64,000 nt of DNA from Gnetum montanum (Eukaryota > Streptophyta > Gnetopsida > Gnetales > Gnetaceae): positions 192,353-256,352 of the forward strand of contig MNCI01030156.1 of NCBI GenBank assembly GCA_015680685.1. The letters are read 5' to 3'. Of this stretch, positions 11,401 to 22,264 are shown piece after piece. The position numbers and the translations under genes are program-made. Numbering within the stretch: position 1 is the first letter of the stretch; each line of letters opens with the position of its first letter. The notes beneath the pieces were generated by a model, which did not search any database, had not been told where the DNA came from, and saw nothing but the letters and a program-made list of their open reading frames with translations.

Positions 11401-13237
11401 ATTGATTTTATTGATAAAGCAAGGGCCTTCTTTCCCTTGACCTAATATTAATATTTTCATGAAATATCTAATTTCTTACCTTAGAGGGAAGGTTTTTCAG
11501 GATTGGTTGTAAGCATGAAAACCTAAAAAGACATCCTCAAAATTGTTAAGTCTTTCCTTTTTGTTGATTTAGAGTTTCTTCTCTCTATAGTACTCATCTA
11601 CTTTTGTACTATATTTTTTGGATTCTGACACCCTTATCACTAAACTAACACCTCATTGTTATATTTTTTGTATATAATTATACAATATCTATGTATATAT
11701 AGCTTAAATGTTGGTGATAGGTAGCTTAAGTAGTTAGGTTATTATCTTGTTAGGTAAGAAGTTGCCAACTCAAANGTTAGGTTATTATCTTGTTAGGTAA
11801 GAAGTTGCCAACTCAAATCATAATTAAAGGCATCATTTCATTTCTTAACACCACCATTCCCCTCTTCCACTTCTAAAGAAAAGAAAAAGAACATCATATA
11901 TATAGCTTGAATTGTGTATGGGATGTTTGGCATATAAAAAATTATGCCAAATCTTTTGTTTAACATTAGAGGAACACAAAAAAGTGTTACTCACCTAGCT
12001 TTTGACAAAACAATATATGCTTTGGGCTTGTATGTAGAGCTTCTTAATTAGGGAGGGAACTTGGTATACCTAAATATTTATAAATTATTAAATACTTATA
12101 TGAACTACCAAAGAATTAGTACATTATTAAAACAAATATTCTCCTCAAAACTGTATTAAAAGTAACATTAATAACCACACTTATTATGTAAATTATGTTT
12201 TTCCATAATTATTAGAAAATATATTAGACAAAAGAATTACTATGTAAGTACAAATAAATAATATTATGGCACTTTGATAAGCACATTTTAGAAAATACTT
12301 CACCATTATGGATCACCTAGTCATGTTTAAATATTAAGTTGAACAAGTAGAAGGACAAAGTAAGAAGATCTATCTTGTTTAGTTATATTTATCTAAATTT
12401 TATGACTCTATTATCAACTAATGTTAGTCCCAAGCTTGGATACAAAAAGAGGAGGGTTAGCATCAAGTTGGCTATGACTATATGACCATGTCAAATCTAA
12501 TGGATGAATTCTTTTTCAAATTTTGTAAATGCTAGGGCATTTCCAAAATGTAATGTGAAGTAGTCATAAGTCTTGGTTGCTATAGAAAATGGGTAAGGGC
12601 TTGCTAGGATGTTCAAATAGAGGCAAATGATGAAAAATAACTGTTGTAGCCTACTTTAGTACATTTTGTTGGGACAAGGCTTGGATGATGATGATTTGAT
12701 AGATATACAACTTATAAAGAGCTTGTTGGTGAGTTGCAAAGTGTTATCTATACCCAACCATATAATCCACAATTTTCATGAGAGATTGTATCATAATTTG
12801 TGGACTAAAGTAGCTTGGCATCTAGATAGTCGATAGTTGATTATAGGTTACTATCTTGCCACTTGGACTAAGTTTGATTCAAGGAGTATGGTTTAGTCCT
12901 AGGTAAGGCATATGATAATGATGTTGTTCAAAATTATAATTAATAATATTAAAATATAGAAAATTAACTAATTAATCTAATGAGTAGTAAAGTAAATTCT
13001 CATCTAGCTTAAAGTAATGAATATTTGTTCTTAATTTGTCATACACATCTTGAACTCACATAATTATTGTTGGATTACCAAGTATTCATTGTTGGGTATA
13101 CCAAGTGAGAGTATTATTAAGATTACCAAAAAATAAAGCATTATGCTTGAAAGCAATCATACTCATTTAGCCATGTTACTAGCATGCCTTGGAAAGTAAG
13201 TTATTAAGCTAAGTGCATGCAAATGTAAACATTAATC
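11401..13237. other. No gene recognised
   Basis: AT-rich left flank of element A. It contains one more single-N join (11733-11817). I found no protein motif on either strand. Confidence 0.45.
11733..11817. repeat. 42-bp duplicate around a single N
   Basis: 11733-11774 is repeated exactly at 11776-11817 across N at 11775; probable unmerged contig overlap. Confidence 0.85.
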
Positions 13238-13242
13238 TCTAT
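13238..13242. repeat. Target-site duplication of element A (left)
   Basis: TCTAT directly before the TG of the 5' LTR. The same five bases follow the CA of the 3' LTR at 25925-25929. Perfect identity supports a single insertion with intact ends. Confidence 0.9.
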
Positions 13243-13384
13243 TGATGAATCATCATTGTGTTGCATCAATGAGCCCTTATTGACATGGCCCCATCTACAT
13301 GATGTTGCCTAGTCGATAGGGTTGCATCGACATAGCATTTTTTGCATTTATGGGGCCCCGTTGACGTAGCTCTTCAATAAAGTC

Positions 13385-13390
13385 TATAAA
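13385..13390 (+). promoter_or_regulatory. TATA box of element A 5' LTR
   Basis: TATAAA, 16 bases from the GACGTAG motif. Sister LTRs have TATAAATA in the same place (56837-56844 in B; TTATAAATA in the A 3' LTR near 25262). Confidence 0.75.
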
Positions 13391-13980
13391 CATGTGTTCA
13401 CTAGTCATGTTTATAGCATGTCTTATCATAGCTGTAGTAAGCTCTTGTAGTTTTATCATTTAAGAGTTAGAATATTTCTTTTAGTGCCTACAACAAGAGT
13501 CAGAAAGTGTATGGATCTTCATTCGAGCACTGTTGTACCTAAACATACCAGTGTGAACAGTAATAAAGATGAGCCTTTTGATCAAACCTTGTAGCACTTG
13601 GAATAGATTAATGATTTATTTATGCATTTACTATTTTCATTAAATATGCAATTAATTAAGCTAAATTAGAGTTCAAGTGATTAGTTAATTAATTAAGATA
13701 AATAGATTAAACACATAAGTATGATCACTTCAAGCGTAAACATGTATTTGCTTAGTAATCCTAGCAGTGTTATTGCTTGCTTTGCCCAGTAGCATAGCAC
13801 TTGGTAACCCCAATAATGGATACGTGGCTTGAGGACGTGTACGGAAAGTGGGGTCGGATGCTTATGTTAGGACTAGTTAGAGAATAGTTAATTAGTTAAA
13901 TCAAATTAGTTATTAAACTACTTCGTTTCTCTATTTTAAGCATCAAGAACATAAAACATAAAATAATAAAAATCATATGC

Positions 13981-14026
13981 CTCAATTACACTTAACCATA
14001 CCTTGTGTATTACAAGTGTAATTGAG
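13981..14026 (+). promoter_or_regulatory. Conserved LTR stem-loop
   Basis: CTCAATTACACTT (13981-13993) pairs perfectly with AAGTGTAATTGAG (14014-14026) around a 20-base loop starting AACCATACC. The same position in the other LTRs also forms a stem, with a different stem sequence in F and C. It lies about 150 bases from the LTR end, in R/U5, so it would be present in the RNA. Confidence 0.75.
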
Positions 14027-14174
14027 AAGACAATAAATGACTATTAGGACAAAGTGTACTTTCCAAAAAATTAGTATACCGAAAGACATAGAGTTTGTGG
14101 AATTTGACCAAATCACACGCAAACGCTTTGTGATTTGTATGGTTGGGGTGTAGGGGTACCTCGATTTCTTATCA

Positions 14175-14194
14175 TTGGTGCCATTTTTGGGGAC
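14175..14194 (+). promoter_or_regulatory. Primer-binding site of element A, tRNA-Asp-like
   Basis: TTGGTGCCATTTTTGGGGAC follows the LTR end directly. It resembles the Athila/Tat primer-binding site TGGCGCCGTTGCCGGGGA with transitions and other decay. B has TTGGCACTGTTGCAAAGGAC at 57597. C has the reverse complement, with GGCAACGACG, at 53391-53411. Confidence 0.8.
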
Positions 14195-14328
14195 TCTTTT
14201 TGTTTGAAATGTGTGCTATCTAGATTTAGTGAACATCATTAACATTGTTGGATGAACCCTAAGGTCAAAATCATTCTTACAAATAGTATAATCACATAAG
14301 CACACTGATATTTTATTTGTATTGCAAA

Positions 14329-16125
14329 ATGTCATCTTCTCATAGGTGTGATGATACTAAACCACTAATCCCTCAAGAATGTAAGGTAGTATATACTCAT
14401 TTAGATAATTGTGTGCTTGACTTCATCTTAATCTTGCATTAGGATGAACAAGTACAATGGCATGATGTGGAAGGCAACATTGTAATGCCTCCCAATCAAT
14501 CTATGCCTGTGATGTTACTCTAAACTCTTAGTAGGTTGGGAATCCAAGATGTTCAAGAGAAGTACATTGTGCATGATTATGACTATTGGGAGTATCGTCC
14601 CACTAAAACACAACTTAGGAAAGACTGACACTAGGAGAAGCACCATGAGTTTGGGAAGGGAAAATGGTTCACCAATCCTTTGTTCCTACTTAACTAACAT
14701 GACAATGAGGATCCTTCCTCTAGGGTCTCTCAACATGAAAATTATCCACCCATTGTTATTGGTGATGGGGGTGCAACCATGAATCTATGGTCCACTATCA
14801 ACAATCAAGGTTTAGGTAAAGATGATAGTCAAGGAAGGGGCTCAGATAAGCATTAAGAGGATAACAAAACTGACAAATGCTGCCATGACAACTGAAGGGG
14901 AGTTAGGAGATACCATGGTGGTGATAGTCCTCATCCCTATTTGCCCTCTTCATATGCATTTTTTTCTTCCTCTTCTAGTTTGAAAAATGTAGTAGAAAGA
15001 ACAACAATGATGGAGTTGAATAGTGGAACAATAATGATGATCACTAGGCCCACAATGATCAAAGGGGTAGTAGAGGACATCATTGATGTCATCAAAATAA
15101 TGATGATGATGAGCCTTTGCTGGCAACTTAAAGCATGTTAAATATTGCATAGGCTAGAAAAATTCCAACCAGGCATGTGAAAAATACCCAGATCAGATGA
15201 CTTGATATGAACAATATTTTTAGATTTAAGGGGGTATATAACTTTGATCCACAGAAACACCTTCAAGCTTTTCACGATGCCTATGCCTTACAAAATATTG
15301 AAAACAATTAGTAGAAATTAAAGCTATTTCCCAAGACACTCATCAAGGAAGCAGAAGCCTGGTATTAGTCCTTGGAGCCAAAATTGATCTGCATGTGAAG
15401 TATAATGCTAGAGTTATTTAATGATAAGTATCAGATGTAGCCCATAGTGTCTGATCTAAGAAGGCAGATCCAAGGATGAAAGCAAGGAAATCATGAACCC
15501 TTAGATGCTACCATGGGAAAATACTATTCTCTCATACACCAATGCCATATCCATGGTTATTCTTAGTAGGAACAACTTTGTCATATCATAGATGTACTTA
15601 GATCAGAAATGAGAAGAACTCTTTGGGTGTATGCCCAAGGAAGGGTATCAAAACTTAAAGCCCATCAGATTTAAAGGCTAATTGAGTAGGTAGCAAAATA
15701 AGAAGAGGATTTGAGGAATACAATAGGGATCCTTCCATCAGAAAAAGGGAAGTTTTATTTTATGACAGTGAGGAGGAACTATCACTTGATGAGGTAGTAA
15801 ATAAAAAGACATTGCCGATCCAAAAATGTATCTTAAATGTTAGCTAAGGTTGATAAAATGTGGGATTCGTTGCATGGTAAATTCCAAACTACCATGAAAA
15901 TCATCAAAGAATCAAGAGAGCATAGTAGTGATCGTAATTGTAGGAGGCAAAAAGAAGCCGAACGTGCCTACTAAAGGGGTAAGGGTAAGATTGCTGCAGC
16001 AGATGAAGTTGCAAAAATTGAATCAGATGATGGTGGTGGATTTGACATTTGCTAATACAAACATCCTAAGGGATATTGCCCCATTGTGTCATACTTATAG
16101 GGATTTGGGGTGTCTGCTCTAAATC
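14329..16125 (+). pseudogene. Element A gag
   Basis: Starts MSSSHRCDD, the same start as in B (57753), and is collinear with gag of C. A middle block corresponds to the retrotransposon gag domain (LIKEAEAWY, NDKYQM, DLRRQIQG, NHEPLDATMGKYYSLIHQC; 15330-15660), which packs the RNA in the particle. Near the end a short zinc knuckle (16041-16084) reads DIC, stop, YKHPKGYCP. Many TAG and TGA stops and some frame changes interrupt it; 14549-15141 shows only out-of-frame fragments. Confidence 0.8.
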
Positions 16126-16769
16126 CACGACCAGAAAAAAGGCAAGTACCTAGAAGGTTGCCTTATCCTTAAGGCAATCTTAGGTAGTTCCATCAACAAC
16201 AATAATATTATTCAAATGGAACTTGATTGCAACTGTATAAGCAATATCAATAGTGAAACTAGCCACAGACATGGGGAATGCCACAACCAAGGCAGCAGTA
16301 CCCTTACAAGCAACCAGATCCATATGGGTATTACATTTAGCAACCCCTGTCTCCACATGACTCTTATAGCCATGTTTCTCCTTTCTAACATCACTACTAG
16401 CCTTCCAAATACTATCAAGCTCATTCTCCACATTCTAGGAGGGATGCCACCTTTTATCCTTATCCTCCTCATGTTTCCGCATCTATTCCTCCATCCTTAA
16501 GAAAACTATCACCTACTCCATTCATGTAGGGTGAACTTCTAGACTAGCTGCAACAACATAACACTACTAGGATTGTTAATCTAAAATTGGTTGATCAACT
16601 AAGGGGTTTACAATATCATGCTTGTAAAATACCATTCTTCTAAACCAACATCCCTATGAAGCTATCATAGGCTTAGGTAGTTGGTCACTCTGCTCCTCCT
16701 TCATCCTTTATAAACCATTCTATTGGGTCCTCTTCAAACCAAATGCCACCCAAAATCCATACTCTTATG

Positions 16770-17290
16770 CTTACCAATGTCGTATCTGATTGGATTTGGG
16801 CTAACAACCTTTCCAAGAAATTAGCTAATCCTAGGAGTCCACTTATCTATTTATAGATTACTAGAAATGAACTATGTAAGGCTCTTCTTAATTTAGGTTT
16901 TGGTGTGAACTTGATTTCTCATAAGATGTATACTACGTGGAACCTACCACCTCTCAAGAAGAGAAATATTAGATTGGAATTAGTAGACTAGTCCATCATT
17001 GTTCCATTGGGACTGGTCAAATACATTGTGACCACTATTTGTGGATGGTCTTATCTTATACATTTCCTAGTAATGAAGCGTGAAAATTGTAAAGGGGACT
17101 TCCCAATCATTATGGGAAGGGCATCGTTAATTACTATTGATGCAAGAATGGGAATTAGAGATCTTTCCATGGAGATATCAAAAGAAAATGCATTTGGAAA
17201 GATCAAGGAGGGACAAGTTCCATGCATGGAGTACACCAATATAGGGTGCAACTACATGGAAAAGCTCTAGTCTGTGAAACGAGCATCTAT
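16770..17290 (+). pseudogene. Element A aspartic protease region
   Basis: ALLNLGFGVNLIS (16881-16920) sits where the protease catalytic DLG/DSG should be. The catalytic Asp is Asn here (AAT), so the enzyme is dead. The later GDFPIIMGRAS corresponds to the conserved (I/L)LGR motif. 17007-17270 is open and matches C (50634-50050) and B (60354-60641) closely over the whole length. The protease would cut the Gag-Pol polyprotein in the particle. Confidence 0.8.
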
Positions 17291-17779
17291 TTTTACATGC
17301 GAGTAGTGTGCACATGAGGTAGATATTCAAAGGTGTCTATATATAGTAGCCATAAAACAAGAGGAACCCAATGGCTAACTACTAATTCTGACAATAGCAG
17401 AAAGTGCATGGAACCTACTGAGAGCTTGACATGTCCTTATGTCATAGGCATTGATGAACTAGAGCTAGTTCGTTACCAACTCTCTAATGATGAAAACATT
17501 GATACTAATTAGAGAGAGTTAGAGATCCTTGAGAATTTTAAACAAGAGCCCATAGAGTTGAAAACTCTACTTGTCAACCTATAATATGCATTCTGAAAAA
17601 ATGGCAAGTTGGTCATACTTAATGTTAAACTTTCTCCTAAGCAGAAAGCAAAATTATTGGAAGTGGTCAAACAATGACGAACAACCTTTACTTGGTCATA
17701 TCCTAAACTCACTAGAATTGATCCATAGATATACCAACATCACATTTACACTAATACATACATGAAGCCAAGGAGACAA

Positions 17780-19030
17780 CCATAATGGTGGTTGAATCCA
17801 AAATTGAAGCAAACTATCAGAGAGGAGATTGAGCAACTCCTTAAGGTAGTCTTCATCTATGCCATTGAGAATAGTGAGTGGATTAGTCCACTCATGATAG
17901 TGCCAAAGAGGGGTGGCAAATGGTGGGTTTGTATTGACTCTAGGCTGTTAAACATGGCAATATTCAAAGATCATCTTCCATTGCCATTTGTTGATCAAGT
18001 GTTGGACATCATATCTAGGCATTATTATTACAATTTTCTAGATGGTTATAGTGGCTATAACCAAATACATATTGCATCAGAAGATTAGGCCAAGAAAATA
18101 TTCACAAGTCCTTGGGGAACCTTTGCATAGCACAAGATGCCTTTTGGTTTGTGCAATGCTCCTACCACTTTTCAATGTCTTGTCTTAAGTATCTTTCAAG
18201 AACAAATAGATAGCAAAGTGGAAGTCTTCATGGATGACTTTCTCCACTTATGGTGCTACATTCAAGAAAGCCTTGGACCACCTTAAGAAAGCACTAAAAA
18301 GATGTGTGGAAACAAATATGCATTTTAATTGGCAAAAGAGTCATCTCATGGTCTAAGAAGGAATTATATTGGAACATAGAATTTTGTAGGAAGGGATTGA
18401 GGTAGACCTCAAAAAGATAAGGGTCATCCAAGAAATCACTCTCCAACCAGAAACCATTAAAGATGTTTGGTCATTCCTTGGACACATTGCCTACTATTGG
18501 TAATTTATAGAGAATTTCTCTAAGATCACGAAATCATTGGTTGAGTTGACAAAGAAATGTGCTCCCTTCATCTAGACCAAGGAATATGAAAATGCATTCT
18601 AGAGCCTCAAAGCTCATAGAGACTCCAATTCTATGAGCACTTGATTGGTCCAGACCATTCCATATCATGATAGATGCATCTAACTACACCTTGGAAGCCA
18701 TGCTTATGCAATTGGATGATAAGAAATGTCCATATTACATCTAGTATGCAAGTTGAAGCATTGTGGGTGCATAACTAAATTACACCATAATGGAGGAGAA
18801 AGGACTAATGATGCTGGTGTATGTTATGAAAAAATTCATGCATTATGTGCTTGGATATAAAGTATTTGTGCACACTAATCATAGTGCCATTTGCTTCCTC
18901 ATGAAATAGCCAATGGTGAGCCCCCTTATTGTATGGTGACTGGTGATCTTGCAAAATTTTGATCTTACAATGGTAGATTGAAATGGAACTAAAAATATGA
19001 TCGCTAATCACTTGTCTCAATTACGATGGG
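17780..19030 (+). pseudogene. Element A reverse transcriptase and RNase H
   Basis: RT palm and fingers are clear: EWISPLMIVPKRGGKWWVCID, FLDGYSGYNQIHI, then KMPFGLCNAPTTFQ and the catalytic FMDDF at 18227-18241. One extra T directly after FMDDF (18241) shifts the frame; C has no such base. RNase H follows (about 18600-19030) with DASNY-like and HTNHSAIC-like positions, broken by TAG stops. This is the copying enzyme of the element, active in cytoplasmic particles in living relatives. Confidence 0.85.
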
Positions 19031-19139
19031 ATAACAAAGAGAAGGAAAGCCCACTATCTAATCTGTTTCTTGATGAACTCTTCTTTGCTAGTGTAATAAA
19101 TGAATAAATGCCTACAGAATTGAAATGATATGATGACAT

Positions 19140-20440
19140 CCTCACTTATCTTCTCACTCAAGAGATGCCACAAGATCTAGACTATAGGAAGAAACAACAA
19201 TTTCTTCATTAGACTAAGCACTTCATGGAAATCAATGGACATATTTACAAGGTGTGTGTCGATGGCCTGGTTCGCTAGTGTGTACCTAATGCAAATCAAT
19301 TGTATGTTCTCCAACATGTTCATGAGGGTCCTTGTGGGGGACATTATGCTGGGAGATGCATGACCATAAAAATCATGATAGTAGAAGAATATTGGCCCAC
19401 AATCTTTAGGGATGCCCATTAATTTGTCCAATCTTGTGAGCACTACCAACGAGATGGTGGGATGACTACACAAATGTAAAGTCCTTAACAATGGATTCAA
19501 CCACTCGAACCCTTTGACATATGAGGCATAGATTTTATGGGTCCCATCATACCCATGTCCAATGGGAAGGCATAAATAATTATTGCCATTGACTATTGTA
19601 CCAAATGAGTAGAAGTAGCAACCACCACTAATTGTACATCATCCATTACTGCTCGATTTGTACAACAAAATGTTATGAATAGGTTTGGGATGCCATGTGC
19701 ACTAATTTTTGACAATAGAACCCATTTTACAGGTGCCACTTTTCAAAAACTCATGCAACGCTTGGAGGTTAAACATAAATTAACAAAACCCTATCACCCC
19801 CAAGCCAGCGGTCAAGCAAAGGTGACTAACAAGAAGATCACAAAGATTTTAATAACAACTATTAGCAAATATAGGAGAGACTAGAGCATAAAACTTAATG
19901 ATGTCCTTTGTGCCTACTGCTCAACATGAAAACTCCCTATTGGCTACTTTCCCTATGAGTTGGTGTACAGAAAACTTCCAACACTTCCAATTTAATTTGA
20001 GCTCTAACACTTTCAACAACCTATGACCTAGATCTTGATCTAAGTCTGGCACAAAAAGAAAGACTGATCAACCTTAATGTGCTAGATGAAAATAAATTAG
20101 TAGCCCTATCTTTGAATTAAGCGCATAAGACATTCAACAATTAACGTCATGATCTCAGAATATGGAAAGTAAAATTCCAACTAGGAGATAAGGTTCTCTA
20201 TTGGAATCCCACACATGTACCATAAAAAACCAAATTCCAAACATTGTGGAAGGGGCCTTATATAATTAATGAAATGTTTCCTTCTAGGGCAATGATCATA
20301 TACAAACCTAAAAGTCCAAAAAAAAGTTAGTTGGTCAACATCCAACAGATAAAGCCTTTCCATTAGCCAAAGCAGCTAGTGCAACAAATACCTCAACGGA
20401 TGGGCAAGCATGCTCAATTTTTCAGATCTTCTCCTTCCAA
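19140..20440 (+). pseudogene. Element A integrase
   Basis: The N-terminal zinc-binding region (HEGPCGGHYAG, SCEHYQRDG; 19318-19460) is followed by the DDE core: GIDFMGP (first Asp present), IFDNRTHF (second Asp present), then PYHPQASGQAKVTNKKI, where the third catalytic Glu is Lys. C and B keep this Glu. Stops include TGA where B has TGG (FDI stop GIDF). The C-terminal part runs to about 20440. In life the integrase joins element DNA to the chromosome and makes the 5-bp duplication. Confidence 0.85.
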
Positions 20441-20760
20441 CTTAGTCATGGGGGAGATGGCCATCCATGCTAATCATTACATAGCTCCTTAGTTTTTCTA
20501 TTTTTTTTACATGTTTTTGTCTTTGCAAATTATTTATTTTACACCTTTTTGGTTTTAAAACCTCTTTCTATTTTACATCATTTTTTTTAATTTTTAATTT
20601 TTGTTTTACACCATCGTTAGTAGATTTAAATATTTCTTGAGTGTTTTACACTTTTTTAGTATATTTTACTTTATTTTAGTGTGATTTTCTAATTTTTGTT
20701 AATAAACGTGCTTTGTGCCAATAGGACACAGTGGTGCTGAATTTGTTACTAATGGTGGTT
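20441..20760 (+). other. T-rich TTTTACAC spacer after pol (A)
   Basis: Very T-rich, with recurring TTTTACACC, TTTTACATC and TTTTACACTTTTTT words. The same tract follows pol in B (63700-63910) and, on the minus strand, in C (47040-47200). In frame with pol it would encode a Phe/Leu/Ile-rich tail. It could be a polypyrimidine tract used in RNA processing or simply a 3' spacer. Confidence 0.6.
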
Positions 20761-22004
20761 TGTGCTTAATGTTTTTTTTGCTAATGTATGGTTTTTATTT
20801 CTAAATTTTTGTACCAGTGGCTATGTCATGGTTTCTTTTTTATGGAATAGGTAGTGATTCCATGACATCCACGCATCCATAAAGTCTATGGTTTTTCTTG
20901 TTTTTGAAGTATGAGATCCCTTTCATTAAATAAAGTTTTAATAAATTTATGACCTTGGTAGTTTCTAGAATTGGGAAGGACTCAAAGGTTTGCATAGGAT
21001 GTGACCTCAAGAGGTCTCATTACTCTTTGTACTCTTCTACTTTCTTGGGTGCATGAGTGTTTTCATAGACTTCTTACCATTCCATGTCGACTAATAACAT
21101 GTAGTTGAATAAAGTCTTTGCATGATGTGGTTTCCATCCAAAAAAATCCCATAAAAAAACATGATGGAAATTCAAAGCACATTCCTTAGACAAATGAATA
21201 GGGTAAAAGCATTAGTTATAGGATTAGAAAGACATGTTACCCATGTTTGAAGGTTCCCTCTAAATAAGGTCCTCTCTCTCACTTCATGCTTCTCTTTTCT
21301 TCTCTTTATGGAATGGTGGTTGTTTTGTGGAAGCAATCTTGTGTATTAAGGAGGTGGATTGGTCTTAGTGTGGTGATGCAAAGTCATTACAAGTGGTTGG
21401 TTTTGGTTTAGATTAAGAATGGATGTTCTTAGGTCATTTGAACACAAATCCACAAGGGACTTCTTATGACATCAATTTTGAATTCTATTCCATATTCTCC
21501 ATCTTTTGTCTATGCTACCTATAACTCACCTTACTGCTGGTGCCCATATTCTTGATTTGATGTCTTTGTCTGACGTACTTTAATTCTTGGGAAAAATCTT
21601 CCAGGTTTGATCCTTAACTTCCATCAATCATTAATCGCCTCTAGGGCCCACAAACTCCTTAGGTTGAGGTTATGCAAGGACAAACAAGGCATGTGCCTAC
21701 TATGGGGAGGACCCACTTTCATATCTCTTAGTTAGGTTCATTAAGCATCTTATCCTTAGGTATTTTTGTAATTAGAATCTTTCATACACCCATCTTTTGC
21801 ATCCAACCATGTGCTCCTTTATCTATTTTGTTCAATACATATATTCTCCATCAAATTTTTGATTTTTTGAGCTTTCGAAGACCCTATTTAATGATTTCAT
21901 CCTATTCTTGGCTTTTATGGGCCTCCATGGACTCCAAATTCATTAAAAAATTCCTTGTGTTTTTCAAGATATTCAAGTTTGAAAATTGTGTTTATAGACA
22001 TTGT
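20761..22004 (+). other. Element A pol-ORF3 spacer
   Basis: No intact frame. The sequence is alignable with 45640-46600 (minus) in C; for example TGCCTACTATGGGGAGGACC here matches TGCCTGCTATGGGAAGGACC there. It is therefore a conserved part of the element, not a later insertion. Small frames at 21828-22082 are probably chance. Confidence 0.6.
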
Positions 22005-22090
22005 AAACAAGGCCCCACCTACAGAGCCCATGTGTATATGAGGCCTAGTATATGTAGCCCCATCAATGTAGTGCAAAAATAGTATAAATA
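22005..22090 (+). promoter_or_regulatory. U3-like internal promoter before ORF3 (A)
   Basis: The module holds AAGGCCCCACC, GAGGCCTAGTATATG and AGCCCCATCAATGTAG (22056-22071), then TATAAATA at 22083-22090. CCCATCAATGTAG followed closely by TATAAATA is also the layout just upstream of the TATA box in the LTR of B (56809-56844) and, diverged, in the A LTR (13357-13390). A/C-rich sequence with CTCACAAACAACAAGG follows, as in a plant 5' leader. ORF3 homology starts about 180 bases downstream. Confidence 0.6.
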
Positions 22091-22264
22091 TGCACAACCC
22101 CTCTTACAAATTTTCACATTTTCTCACAAACAACAAGGGAGTTTTTCAAATTTTGAAAGCCCAGAACCTTTCCAGAGCCCATAACTTCCTAACCATTTAT
22201 CCAAATCACTCCATTCTTTAACCCTGTCATATGAAGTCCCTTGTGGATTTATGTTCAAATGACC

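Larger units (their letters stand above)
13243..14174 (+). repeat. Element A 5' LTR
   Basis: 932 bp, TGATGAATCA...CTTATCA. U3 (13243 to about 13380) holds degenerate units with CATCGACAT and GGGGCCCC motifs, then TATAAA at 13385-13390. AATAAAG at about 13552 is a possible polyadenylation signal, preceding the R/U5 part. The stem-loop at 13981-14026 is a perfect 13-bp hairpin. The element B LTR (56663-57596) is nearly the same length (934 bp) and collinear. Confidence 0.93.

Noticed and set aside
14941-15150. Overlapping 66-codon frames on both strands with His/Met/Ile runs
   Set aside because: Low-complexity GATGATG/CATCATC sequence in gag of element A; no independent gene.
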